From: a bacterium
Lineage (GTDB): Bacteria > Verrucomicrobiota > Verrucomicrobiia > Limisphaerales > UBA11358
NCBI GenBank assembly: GCA_021780905.1
Contig: JAJXXW010000018.1
Span: 62,001 to 126,000 of the forward strand
DNA: 64,000 nucleotides
Reading direction: 5' to 3'
The translations under genes were made by a program, and so were the position numbers. Below are positions 53,263 to 63,010 of the stretch, in pieces. Under the pieces are notes generated by a model. The model did not search any database, was not told where the DNA came from, and worked only from the letters and a program-made list of their open reading frames with translations. Numbering within the stretch: the first letter of the stretch is position 1; each line of letters opens with the position of its first letter.

Positions 53263-54021
53263 TTACTGCTTCAAAATGGCTTCGTAGCCGTTGGCTTCAA
53301 GTTCCAACGCCAGCTCCTTGCCGCCGGATTTCACGATGCGGCCGTCCGCCATGACGTGGACGAAATCTGGCACGATGTAATTCAGCAAACGCTGATAATG
53401 CGTGATGACGAGCTGCGCGGAGTCGGCGCGCTTCAATTTGTTCACGCCGCTGGAAACGATTTTCAGCGCATCAATGTCCAAACCGGAATCTGTTTCGTCG
53501 AGAATGGCGAGTTTCGGTTCCAGCACGGCCATCTGGAAAATCTCGTTGCGCTTCTTTTCGCCGCCGGAAAAACCCTCGTTAACCGAGCGCTTGAGCAGAT
53601 CGTCCTTGAGTTCGAGCAGCTTGATTTTGTCCTTCACCAGATCCAGAAATTCAATTGCGTCGAGCTCCGGCTGGCCTTTGGACTTGCGGATTTCGTTCAG
53701 CGCGGCCTTGAGAAAATAGGTGCTGTTCACGCCGGGAATCTCCACCGGATACTGGAACGCGAGGAACACGCCTTCGCGGGCGCGTTCTTCGGGATCAAGT
53801 TCCAGCAAATCCTTGCCGAGATAATTCACCGTGCCCTCGGTCACTTCGTAGCCGTCGCGCCCGGCGAGAATGGCGGCGAGCGTGCTCTTGCCGGAACCGT
53901 TCAGTCCCATCAACGCATGGACTTCGCCGGCGTTGATCGTCAGGCTGAAGCCCTTGAGGATTGGTTTGTTCTCCACGCCGGCGTGGAGGTTTTTGATTTC
54001 AAGAATAGGTTGCTTGCTCAT
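53263..54021 (-). CDS. sufC: Fe-S assembly ATPase SufC
   Basis: The 252-residue ABC-type ATPase has Walker A G-L-N-G-S-G-K-S-T, the SufC signature E-G-F-S-G-G-E-K-K-R-N-E-I, and Walker B L-A-I-L-D-E-T-D-S-G-L-D. With SufB (encoded before it) it forms the scaffold on which iron-sulfur clusters are built. sufD and sufS, usual partners, are not in this window; the next gene is parE after a terminator. Confidence 0.96.
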   Translation of the reverse strand: MSKQPILEIKNLHAGVENKPILKGFSLTINAGEVHALMGLNGSGKSTLAAILAGRDGYEVTEGTVNYLGKDLLELDPEERAREGVFLAFQYPVEIPGVNSTYFLKAALNEIRKSKGQPELDAIEFLDLVKDKIKLLELKDDLLKRSVNEGFSGGEKKRNEIFQMAVLEPKLAILDETDSGLDIDALKIVSSGVNKLKRADSAQLVITHYQRLLNYIVPDFVHVMADGRIVKSGGKELALELEANGYEAILKQ

Positions 54022-54037
54022 TTTCTAAATTCATTTT

Positions 54038-54113
54038 AGCCACAGATAAACACAGATGAAACACAGATTCTGACGGCGAAAACGAAATTTTTTATCTGTG
54101 TGCATCTGTGGCT
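54038..54113. repeat. ATCTGTG-type repeat, inverted pair
   Basis: AGCCACAGAT-type words (54038-54069) and the inverse ATCTGTGTGCATCTGTGGCT (54094-54113) face each other in the gap between sufB and sufC. The two arms can form a hairpin in the polycistronic mRNA. Confidence 0.7.
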
Positions 54114-54119
54114 TTTTGA

Positions 54120-55568
<1,449 letters not shown>

Positions 55569-55575
55569 CAATAAA

Positions 55576-56010
55576 TCATTTCTTTTTCGCGCAGTCGGCG
55601 CAGAGGCCGTGGATGGTCACATCGTAGCCTTGCGGCTTGAAACCACGGGGCACGGTCACGCACGGCAGTTCGTGCGGCAGATTGACATCATAAATCGTTC
55701 CGCACATCTCGCAATGAAAATGCCCGTGTTCGGTCATGTTCGGGCAAAAGCGGGTCGCGCCGCGCTCGAGTTGCACCTGCCGGGCGAGGCCGCTCTTCAC
55801 CAATGCGTCGAGGCAGTTGTAAACCGTGGCGTGGGAGATTTCGGGCATCGCCTGCTTGGCGCGGAGGAAAACCTCCTCGGCGGTCGGATGATCGCGCTTC
55901 TGGAGCAGCACGTCATAGACCTGCTGGCGCTGCGGCGTCAGGCGCAGGCCGGTGGCGCCCAACTGTTCGGTCAGGTGCTGTTCGTCCTGCGGATGGCTGC
56001 GCGCCTTCAT
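55576..56010 (-). CDS. Fur-family transcription regulator
   Basis: The 144-residue protein has a winged helix ([20 protein letters not shown]) and metal ligands in [10 protein letters not shown] and a second C-A-D-C (structural zinc). It may sense iron or peroxide (Fur or PerR type). It is the first gene of a fur-sufB-sufC operon and most likely controls it: a palindrome lies 39 bp before its start. Confidence 0.93.
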   Translation of the reverse strand: MKARSHPQDEQHLTEQLGATGLRLTPQRQQVYDVLLQKRDHPTAEEVFLRAKQAMPEISHATVYNCLDALVKSGLARQVQLERGATRFCPNMTEHGHFHCEMCGTIYDVNLPHELPCVTVPRGFKPQGYDVTIHGLCADCAKKK

Positions 56011-56048
56011 TACCGGGGGAATTTAGCGCAGCGAAGCCGCAAGTCAAG

Positions 56049-56067
56049 ATTTAGAACAATTCTAAAT
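56049..56067. promoter_or_regulatory. Palindromic operator, likely Fur/PerR-type box
   Basis: ATTTAGAA-CAA-TTCTAAAT is a perfect 8-3-8 inverted repeat 39 bp upstream of the fur-like start. Fur-family boxes are AT-rich 7-1-7 or similar palindromes, so autoregulation of fur-sufBC is likely. Confidence 0.65.
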
Positions 56068-56457
56068 TGGTGGTTTTGCGTGTGGTGATAAGTATGGCGA
56101 TCATTTTCCATCCAAATCCGGTGCCTCCGTTGTCTATTTGGTGGCAGCGTAAATAAACCCTTGGAGTGCGTCTGAATAATCCGTTTTTTGGGGGCGTTAC
56201 AGTGAAGTGGAACGATGTGTTGACATCCGACTTGGAGTTTGCGGCTCATTTTAAGCGCCGCTTCAGTCGGGGCGTGAAAACACTACCAGCGGAGCACTTG
56301 TCCGGCGCGCAGCGATTGTCGCCGACTCCAACCCGCCCGCCGACAACTTGAAACGACGTCGCTCATTTCTGTTTCAGCAAAAGGCTGCCGCCCTGGCAGC
56401 CATGAAATTCACGGAATATCCGATCAATGAATTCCAGGTGAAGCACGGGAATGTGTT
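56068..56457. other. Intergenic stretch before the epimerase gene end
   Basis: About 390 bp. There is no supported gene. A hairpin GGCTGCC-gccct-GGCAGCC lies at about 56384-56402. A frame starting M-K-F-T-E-Y-P-I-N-E-F at 56402 looks protein-like but runs into the opposite gene. Confidence 0.55.
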
Positions 56458-57513
56458 TCATCTGCGGCAGGCGGCGTGGATTTCCGTCAAAATTTCCCGG
56501 AGGCCGTAGCGGAATTTCCAGTTCGGATAGTGCGACTGGAATTTCCGCACATCACTCACCCACCAGATGTGGTCGCCGATGCGGTTGTCCTCGACATAGC
56601 TCCAGGCAAGCTTTTGGCCGCTGATCCGCTCGCATTCGTCAATCGCCTCGAGCATGGAGCAGTTTGCGTGGCGGCTGCCGCCAAGGTTGTAAACCTCGCC
56701 CGCCCGCGGTGCCTGGAAGAATTCCCAGAAGGCGGCGACCAGATCATGACTGTGGATGTTGTCGCGAACCTGCTTGCCTTTGTAGCCGAAAACGCGATAC
56801 GGATGGCCCGTCACCGTGCAGCGCATGAGATAGGCGAGAAAGCCGTGCAGTTCCGTGCCGGCGTGCGATGGCCCCGTGAGGCAGCCGCCGCGAAACACCC
56901 CCGTTTTCAGGCCAAAATATTTTCCGTATTCTTGCACCAAAATATCCGCCGCCACCTTGCTCGCGCCAAACAGGGAATGTTTGGTCTGGTCAATGCTCAT
57001 CGTCTCGGAAATGCCCGGCTCGTATTCGTGCCCGGACTTGATTTCCCAGCGCTTCTCCAGTTCGACCAAGGGCAGCCGGTTGGGGGTGTCGCCATACACC
57101 TTGTTCGTGGAGGTGAAAATGAAGACCGCTGCGGGACAGAATTGGCGCGTAGCTTCGAGCAGGTTCAGGGTGCCGACAGCGTTGACGCCGAAGTCCGCGT
57201 GCGGATCGCGCGCCGCCCAGTCGTGCGAGGGCTGGGCGGCGGTGTGAATCACCAGCGCCAGTTCGGAGCCAAGTTTTTGGAACAGGCTTTCCACGGCGAC
57301 CCGATCGCGAATGTCGAAGTCATGGTGCTCGTAATCAGGAATGGTGGCGATGAGTTTTTGCCGGTTGCCGAGGGTGGAGGCTTCCCGGCCGAAAAACCAC
57401 TGGCGCAAATCATTGTCCACGCCCACAATTCTAAAGCCCCGGCCGGCAAAATGCTTCACACTCTCGGAGCCAATCAGCCCCGCCGCGCCGGTGACCAGAA
57501 CCGTGGATTTCAT
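56458..57513 (-). CDS. NAD-dependent sugar epimerase (CDP-tyvelose 2-epimerase-like)
   Basis: The 351-residue extended SDR has the NAD site [11 protein letters not shown], the active [11 protein letters not shown] (Ser and Tyr region) and [14 protein letters not shown]. These resemble RfbE-type CDP-paratose/CDP-tyvelose 2-epimerases, which make dideoxy sugars of O-antigens, though such calls are often loose. ATG 57513 was preferred because the Rossmann fold starts there. No other CDP-sugar gene is near. Confidence 0.82.
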   Translation of the reverse strand: MKSTVLVTGAAGLIGSESVKHFAGRGFRIVGVDNDLRQWFFGREASTLGNRQKLIATIPDYEHHDFDIRDRVAVESLFQKLGSELALVIHTAAQPSHDWAARDPHADFGVNAVGTLNLLEATRQFCPAAVFIFTSTNKVYGDTPNRLPLVELEKRWEIKSGHEYEPGISETMSIDQTKHSLFGASKVAADILVQEYGKYFGLKTGVFRGGCLTGPSHAGTELHGFLAYLMRCTVTGHPYRVFGYKGKQVRDNIHSHDLVAAFWEFFQAPRAGEVYNLGGSRHANCSMLEAIDECERISGQKLAWSYVEDNRIGDHIWWVSDVRKFQSHYPNWKFRYGLREILTEIHAACRR

Positions 57514-57709
57514 CTGCGCAATCATAGCAAAGTGACGTGGCTGGTCGATATATTTTGGACGACCGCATCCAGCGTGCTTGCCAACCGGCGTTGGCACACT
57601 GGCGCTGATCGGTGACTGGCGCGGCGTCTGGGTCTGGCACCATCGCCCACCCAGATTGAAGAAATTGCGGTTGCCTACGGAGCAAATTTGCTGAAGCAAT
57701 AATCAGCAT

Positions 57710-57742
57710 CTTCGCTGCGTCTTTGCGCCTCTGCGGTTAAAA
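57710..57742. repeat. CTGCGTCTTTGCG-type dispersed repeat
   Basis: This is the inverse of the unit near 47055-47082 (AACGCAAAGACGCAAAGG). It lies beside the prfB stop. Confidence 0.5.
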
Positions 57743-57743
57743 C

Positions 57744-58893
57744 TTATTCGTCCTCATCCTTCACGCCCTGCATCCGCTTGAGCGGACAGCCGGCGCGGAG
57801 CCAGGCGTTCACGAACGGGTCGAGCGCGCCGTCCATCACCGCCTGCACGTCGCTGGATTGCGCGCCGGTGCGCAAATCTTTGACCATGCGATACGGCTGG
57901 AAAACGTAGCTGCGAATCTGGTTGCCCCACGAGATGCTGCCCTTGTCGCCGTAAAAACGTTCCATCTCGCTTTTCGCCTGATCCAGTTTCAATGCGTAAA
58001 GCTTGGAAATGAGCATCGCCATCGCCGTGGCTTCGTTTTGCACCTGGCTGCGCTGTGCCTGCGACGCGGCGACGAGGCCGGTCGGAAGGTGCGTCAGACG
58101 CACGGCGGTTTCCACCTTGTTCACGTTCTGGCCGCCTTTGCCGCCGGAGCGGAACGTGGCGCGCAAGATTTCCGTCTTGGGAATGACGATGTCCGTCTCC
58201 AGCAAGTCACTCAATTCCGCGACGGTGTCCACGCTGGAAAAACTCGTGTGCCGGCGCTTGTTGGAATCGAACGGCGAAATGCGCACGAGCCGATGCACAC
58301 CGCGTTCGGCCTTGCAAAAACCGTAGGCGTTTTCGCCCTCGACACGGAAGGTGACGGTCTTGAGTCCGGCGGTATCGCCTTGGAGCGCGTCGGTGACTTC
58401 CCATTTCCAGCCGCGCGAATCGAACCAGCGGCTATACATGCGCGAGAGCATTTCCGCCCAATCCTGTGCTTCGGTGCCACCCGCGCCGGCGTTGATGGTG
58501 AAAATGCAGTTGCACTTGTCGTGCGGGCCGCTCAAAAAGGTTTTCAGCTCGAAGGTGTCAAGTTCTGCCAGCAGTTTGTTCGCGTCGCGCGCCATCTCGG
58601 CTTCGTGCTGCGCGTGGGTCGGTTCCGGCTCGGCGGCGGCGAGTTCGAGCATGACCTGCAAGTCCTCGACCTGCTTGCCGAAGCGGGCGAGCGGTTCGAG
58701 CTTGCCGCGGATGTCGTTGGTCTCATTGATGACTTTCTGCGCGGCCTCCTGATTGTTCCAGAAAGTTTCGCCGGTCATCAAGGCTTCCAGTTCGGCGAGA
58801 CGTTGGTTCAATTTGGCGACGTCAAAGAAACCTCCGCAGGTGAGTGACTTTGTCGGTGGCGGTCGAGATTTGCGGGCGGACGATGTCGAACAT
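57744..58893 (-). CDS. prfB: Peptide chain release factor 2 with +1 frameshift
   Basis: Release factor 2 reads UGA and UAA. The first frame starts at ATG 58893 and reads M-F-D-I-V-R-P-Q to L-R-R-F-L, then TGA (58822-58824). A +1 shift leads to D-V-A-K-L-N-Q-R-L and 359 residues more. The S-P-F (stop-codon reading) lies in R-I-S-P-F-D-S-N-K-R, and the G-G-Q of hydrolysis in G-G-K-G-G-Q-N. The total of 382 residues suits RF2. Upstream extension in the main frame has no conserved sequence. Autoregulation: when RF2 is low, ribosomes pause at UGA and shift. Confidence 0.95.
58821..58836 (-). promoter_or_regulatory. Programmed +1 frameshift site of prfB
   Basis: The site reads CGGAGG-TTT-CTT-TGA-C. 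The SD-like GGAGG stands three bases before the CTT slip codon, as AGGGGG does in Escherichia coli (AGGGGG-TAT-CTT-TGA-C). Confidence 0.92.
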
Positions 58894-59145
58894 CGGCGGA
58901 GCATACCGGAGCCGGAGGGTGGAATCCAGCCGGGAACGCCAAAAAATCCAGCGGGCCGCACGGCAAATTCGACCGGAGGACGCGTGACTGAGAATGCGGG
59001 AGTCAAGCCGCTGCGGGAGTTTGCCCTGATCCACGAGCTGAAACTTCCGAAAGAAGTTGAGGATAAGATTTGCCGGGGGAATGCGGAAAAACTATTTTGG
59101 CAAGAATCCGCTACCAACCAATCCATAATAAAATTTCGTTGCCGT

Positions 59146-61548
59146 ATGAACGCACGTCCAATCCGCCAAATTCCGGCAAGGTCAATTTTTCGCCGAGGAC
59201 ATTCGTTAGTAATTTTTGCCTGCTGGTTTATTCAGGCCGTCAATGTGAATGCGGCCCCGGATGCGCCGCTGGGGGTTGAGCGCGTCGCCCGGCCGGCCGT
59301 GCGGAACTACGTCACGCCGGCGGTAACGAACAGTGATACCGTATGCTGGGTGCAGGTGGATTTGCAGCGTTCGCTGCCCGTCGAAAAAGTCAAATTGTTT
59401 CCCATCGTCGATTGGAACTGGCTGGGGCCGATCAAAACGCAGAATTTTCCCGCCCGCTTCAAAATCGAGACGTCCGACGATCCGGAATTTCGAACCGCCA
59501 GTGTGATTGCCGATCAGACTGGGGCCGATTTTTCCAACACGGAAGACGCCGTTCTTATATTCCCCGGCAACCAAACGGCCGGGCGTTATGTGCGGCTGAC
59601 CGCCACCCGCCTGAACGGCCAGAAACTTTGCTTGATGCGGTTCGAAGTCTGGTCGGGCGGCACAAATGTTGCCGAAAGCTGCCCGATTGCCGATTCGTTC
59701 AAGGGAAATCTGGGCGTGACCGATCTTACCCGCAAAAGTCGGCCGCAGGATGAAGTGGTGACGGATAATCCCGGCAACATCCTGCCGGTCGAGCAATGGC
59801 ACCCGGTGGCTTATCAAGCGCAAGCTCCGCTTGGCGGCGTGCATCTGGGCGACGGCTTGTTCAAGACGGCGATGCAAAACAATATTACCTATCTGATGAC
59901 CACGGCCACGGCGGACGAAATGGTGCGCTATTTCCGCGAGTGCGCCGGCCAGCCGAATCCGCCCGGCCTGCGCAAGCCCAGCCATTTTTGGGATACCATG
60001 CTGGCCGGCCAGAGCGCCGGACGCTTTCTGATGGGTGCCGGCAACACGCTGCGCTGGATGGACGATGCCGCTTTGCGTCAGCGCATGAATCAAATTGTGG
60101 ATGTAATCGCCGAGTGCCGCCGGCCCGATGGCTACCTCATGGCCTTTCCGACCAATGAAATTTTCCTCTCGGAACGCGCGGCCTACACCCGGGCGTGGGT
60201 GACGCATGGTTTGATCGAAGCGGGCTACGCCGGCAATCCCAAGGCGTTCCCCTTGTTGCGCGGATTTTACGATTGGTTCGACCACTGCCCCTATTTATCC
60301 GAACTCTTACGCCGACCAATCCAGGGAGAGCAGGGAACGATCGCCGATACGCGGGTCTATTTCACGCCCATCGGCAAGCCGGAGGATCTGCAGGTGGTGC
60401 AACGCTATTTTCAAGAAGATTATTGGCTGGACCAGTTGGCGAAACGGAATCCTGACGCAATCTGGAAATATCCGTATGACCGGCCACACTGTTACCTGCT
60501 CACAGCGCTGGAACCTTATCTGGATTTGTATCGGGCAACCGGCGAACATAAATATCTGGAGGCCGCAAAAGGCGGCTGGGAATTGTTTCGCGATGACTGG
60601 GAACAAATTGGTGGCTGCATCTCCATCATCGAAGGCAAAGTTTGTCCCCCGAAGTCGTATCTCTATCATGGCACCGGCGAACTGTGCGGGAGCGTCTTCA
60701 TGGCGCGTCTCAGCCAGCGATTTCATCTGCTCTATCCGGATGAGGACAAGTATGTCGAAGAGATCGAAAAAGCCATTTACAACGTCGCGCTGGCGAATCA
60801 GCTCGGGGATAAAGGCATTCTTTACCACGCCAATCTGGTCGGCCGCAAAGACGACAAGATTCCTCATGACATCGGCACTTGTTGCGAAGGCCAAGGCACG
60901 CGGATGATCGGATCGCTGCCGGAATACATTTACTCGATTGCCCCGGACGGCCTCTATGTGGATTTATTCGCCGCTTCAGAAATTATCTGGCAGCAAGATC
61001 AAAAGACCCTCAAGTTGCAGATGACAACCCGTTTTCCGTTCGATAACCAAGTGGTCTTGCGCTTCTCGCTGGCTGCCGCCACCGCGTCAAAAATTCATGT
61101 GCGCGTGCCGGCGTGGGTGGCCCTACCGATGCCGATTCTGATCAACGACCATTTGGCTGCGACCGGCGTGCCCGGCAGCTATGTCACTCTGGAACGCACT
61201 TGGAAAGATGGCGACACCATCACGTTCACGCTGCCGGCCGAGCTTCATCTAACCAAATACACCGGTGCGGAAGCCACCGCCGAAAACCCGCGCTATGCCT
61301 TGCAATACGGCCCCATCCTGCTGGCGGCGGTCGGCACCGGTGCGGACGGCCCGGAGGCGCGATTCGCCGGTGACAGCATCGGTTTCCTGACCCGCATCAA
61401 ACCCATGGCGGGGCAGCCACTGCACTTCTCCGTCGCGGGCGAACCCCACTACAGTTACATCCCTTACTGGGAAGTTCCACTGAAGCATAATTTCACCTGT
61501 TTCCCAACCTTCGCCGCCAACAGGGAGGATCAACCTGTTCGCCAATGA
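59146..61548 (+). CDS. Secreted GH127-like beta-L-arabinofuranosidase
   Basis: The 800-residue protein has a signal anchor (S-L-V-I-F-A-C-W-F-I-Q-A-V), an N-terminal beta-sandwich with discoidin-like pattern (about 40-180), and an alpha/alpha barrel with the GH127 block I-G-T-C579-C580-E581-G-Q-G-T-R, where Cys is the nucleophile and part of the zinc site. The end is a beta-sandwich. The family cleaves beta-L-arabinofuranosyl ends of plant glycans and glycoproteins; relatives (GH137, GH146) differ in linkage. It leads a three-gene plus-strand cluster. ATG 59146 was chosen. Confidence 0.82.
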   Translation: MNARPIRQIPARSIFRRGHSLVIFACWFIQAVNVNAAPDAPLGVERVARPAVRNYVTPAVTNSDTVCWVQVDLQRSLPVEKVKLFPIVDWNWLGPIKTQNFPARFKIETSDDPEFRTASVIADQTGADFSNTEDAVLIFPGNQTAGRYVRLTATRLNGQKLCLMRFEVWSGGTNVAESCPIADSFKGNLGVTDLTRKSRPQDEVVTDNPGNILPVEQWHPVAYQAQAPLGGVHLGDGLFKTAMQNNITYLMTTATADEMVRYFRECAGQPNPPGLRKPSHFWDTMLAGQSAGRFLMGAGNTLRWMDDAALRQRMNQIVDVIAECRRPDGYLMAFPTNEIFLSERAAYTRAWVTHGLIEAGYAGNPKAFPLLRGFYDWFDHCPYLSELLRRPIQGEQGTIADTRVYFTPIGKPEDLQVVQRYFQEDYWLDQLAKRNPDAIWKYPYDRPHCYLLTALEPYLDLYRATGEHKYLEAAKGGWELFRDDWEQIGGCISIIEGKVCPPKSYLYHGTGELCGSVFMARLSQRFHLLYPDEDKYVEEIEKAIYNVALANQLGDKGILYHANLVGRKDDKIPHDIGTCCEGQGTRMIGSLPEYIYSIAPDGLYVDLFAASEIIWQQDQKTLKLQMTTRFPFDNQVVLRFSLAAATASKIHVRVPAWVALPMPILINDHLAATGVPGSYVTLERTWKDGDTITFTLPAELHLTKYTGAEATAENPRYALQYGPILLAAVGTGADGPEARFAGDSIGFLTRIKPMAGQPLHFSVAGEPHYSYIPYWEVPLKHNFTCFPTFAANREDQPVRQ

Positions 61549-61573
61549 ATCGTTGCCCTACGTGCAAACGCGC

Positions 61574-63010
61574 ATGACTAAACTAAAATCCTTCCCGATA
61601 CTTTGCCTGCTAGGGTTGCTGCCGACGGCAGCGTTTGCGTTTGAGAAAGACCGGCCGGCGAATCCGGCGGTGCTGCCGCCGAATCCCAATCACCTGCCCC
61701 GGAGCATTCTGGCCGCGCTGGAGGGAAATAAGATTGCCACCACTAACGGCTTTGTCTGGCCGTCGGCCATTCCCGCCGATTGTCCGTTTCCGCATTCGCC
61801 GACGTTGAAGGGAATTTATTTCACCGGGCGCAATCATGCTTATTGTGGTTGTGACACCTGGTATCCCAGTTGGGCGGCTGACGGGAATCTCTATTCGCCG
61901 TGGGCGGATGGCGGCGTGGACGGGATGGTTTGCAGCGCCGGTCGTGGTGCCAATTCTGCCACCGGCCAGGCCGAGATGATCGGGGATGACCCGATACAAC
62001 TCCAGCTTCACAACACCTCGCCGCCGAAGATTGCCAGCGCGCTGCCCTACGGCGGACGCTATCCCTGTGGCTCGTTGGTTTACAATGGCGTCTGGTATTA
62101 CGGCACCTATTGTCTCGGGCCGAGTGGCGGCTATATGCACAACGGCATCAAATGGAACTGGCCGAACCTCGGCCCGATGCCCGGTTTCCAGATTTCTCGC
62201 GACGACGGCAAGACGTGGGAAGCCTCGCCGCACACGCCGGATAACCCGTTGTTTCCCGAGCCGGCAAAATACCTTGGGCCGGTCAAGATGGGTGCGCCGC
62301 ATTTCGTGGATTTCGGTAAAAACATGGAATACTCGCCTGACGGCAAGGCGTATCTCCTTGGCATGGGCGCGGAGGAAAATGATCCGCAACCGCGGCCGTG
62401 TCTCCGGCTTGATGCTTCGGGCAACCTGGTCGAAGTGGACCCTTCGCACTGCACCAATGATTTCGCCCACGCCAACCTGAGCTGGATTTCCGCCGATCAG
62501 GTTTACCTGGCGCGCGTCCAGCCGTCGCCGGAGACCATCAACGACGCGAAGGCTTATGAATTTTTCGCCGGCCGCGACGCGGATGGCCGGCCGGTTTGGA
62601 CGGCGGATTTCGCGAAAATCAAGCCGTTGCTGGAATGGAACAACCACATGGGCTGCGTGACGGCCACTTACAATCCGGGGTTGAAGAAATACCTGATGTG
62701 CGTCACCGACGGCTGGCCGACGTTCGCCAAAATGGACTCTTATATTTTGGAGGCGGACGAAATCACCGGGCCGTGGCGCATCGTGACCTATATGAAGGAT
62801 TTTGGTGAGCAGGCTTACTTCCTCAATTTCCCGAGCAAGTTCATCAGTCCGGACGGCCGGACGCTCTGGCTCTGTTACTCCGCCAACTTCAGTCCGGGGT
62901 GGAACGGCGTAAAAATGAAACTCAATCCGCCGGGCGGCCGCGGTGGCTTGCGTTTGCATGAGATCCAATTGCTGGGGCCGGGCGAAAATCCGCCCGCCAA
63001 TTTCCAATGA
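61574..63010 (+). CDS. Secreted beta-propeller-like protein, possibly a glycosidase
   Basis: The 478-residue protein has a signal peptide (L-C-L-L-G-L-L-P-T-A-A-F-A) and repeated beta elements with Asp/Trp motifs (F-Q-I-S-R-D-D-G-K-T-W, S-P-D-G-K-A-Y-L-L-G-M-G and L-W-L-C-Y-S-A-N-F). Asp-box style S-x-D-x-G-x-T-W points to sialidase-like or GH43/DUF4185-like propellers. It lies between GH127 and GH2 genes and probably acts on the same glycan. The specific family is not certain. The stop overlaps the next ATG. Confidence 0.65.
   Translation: MTKLKSFPILCLLGLLPTAAFAFEKDRPANPAVLPPNPNHLPRSILAALEGNKIATTNGFVWPSAIPADCPFPHSPTLKGIYFTGRNHAYCGCDTWYPSWAADGNLYSPWADGGVDGMVCSAGRGANSATGQAEMIGDDPIQLQLHNTSPPKIASALPYGGRYPCGSLVYNGVWYYGTYCLGPSGGYMHNGIKWNWPNLGPMPGFQISRDDGKTWEASPHTPDNPLFPEPAKYLGPVKMGAPHFVDFGKNMEYSPDGKAYLLGMGAEENDPQPRPCLRLDASGNLVEVDPSHCTNDFAHANLSWISADQVYLARVQPSPETINDAKAYEFFAGRDADGRPVWTADFAKIKPLLEWNNHMGCVTATYNPGLKKYLMCVTDGWPTFAKMDSYILEADEITGPWRIVTYMKDFGEQAYFLNFPSKFISPDGRTLWLCYSANFSPGWNGVKMKLNPPGGRGGLRLHEIQLLGPGENPPANFQ

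Noticed and set aside
58894..59126. Main-frame upstream extension of prfB to 59126
   Set aside because: The codons are not RF2-like, and the frameshift design with ATG 58893 explains the gene better.
58753..59145. Longer start for the GH127 gene
   Set aside because: The extension overlaps the prfB 5' end antisense and shows no signal peptide before M-N-A-R-P.
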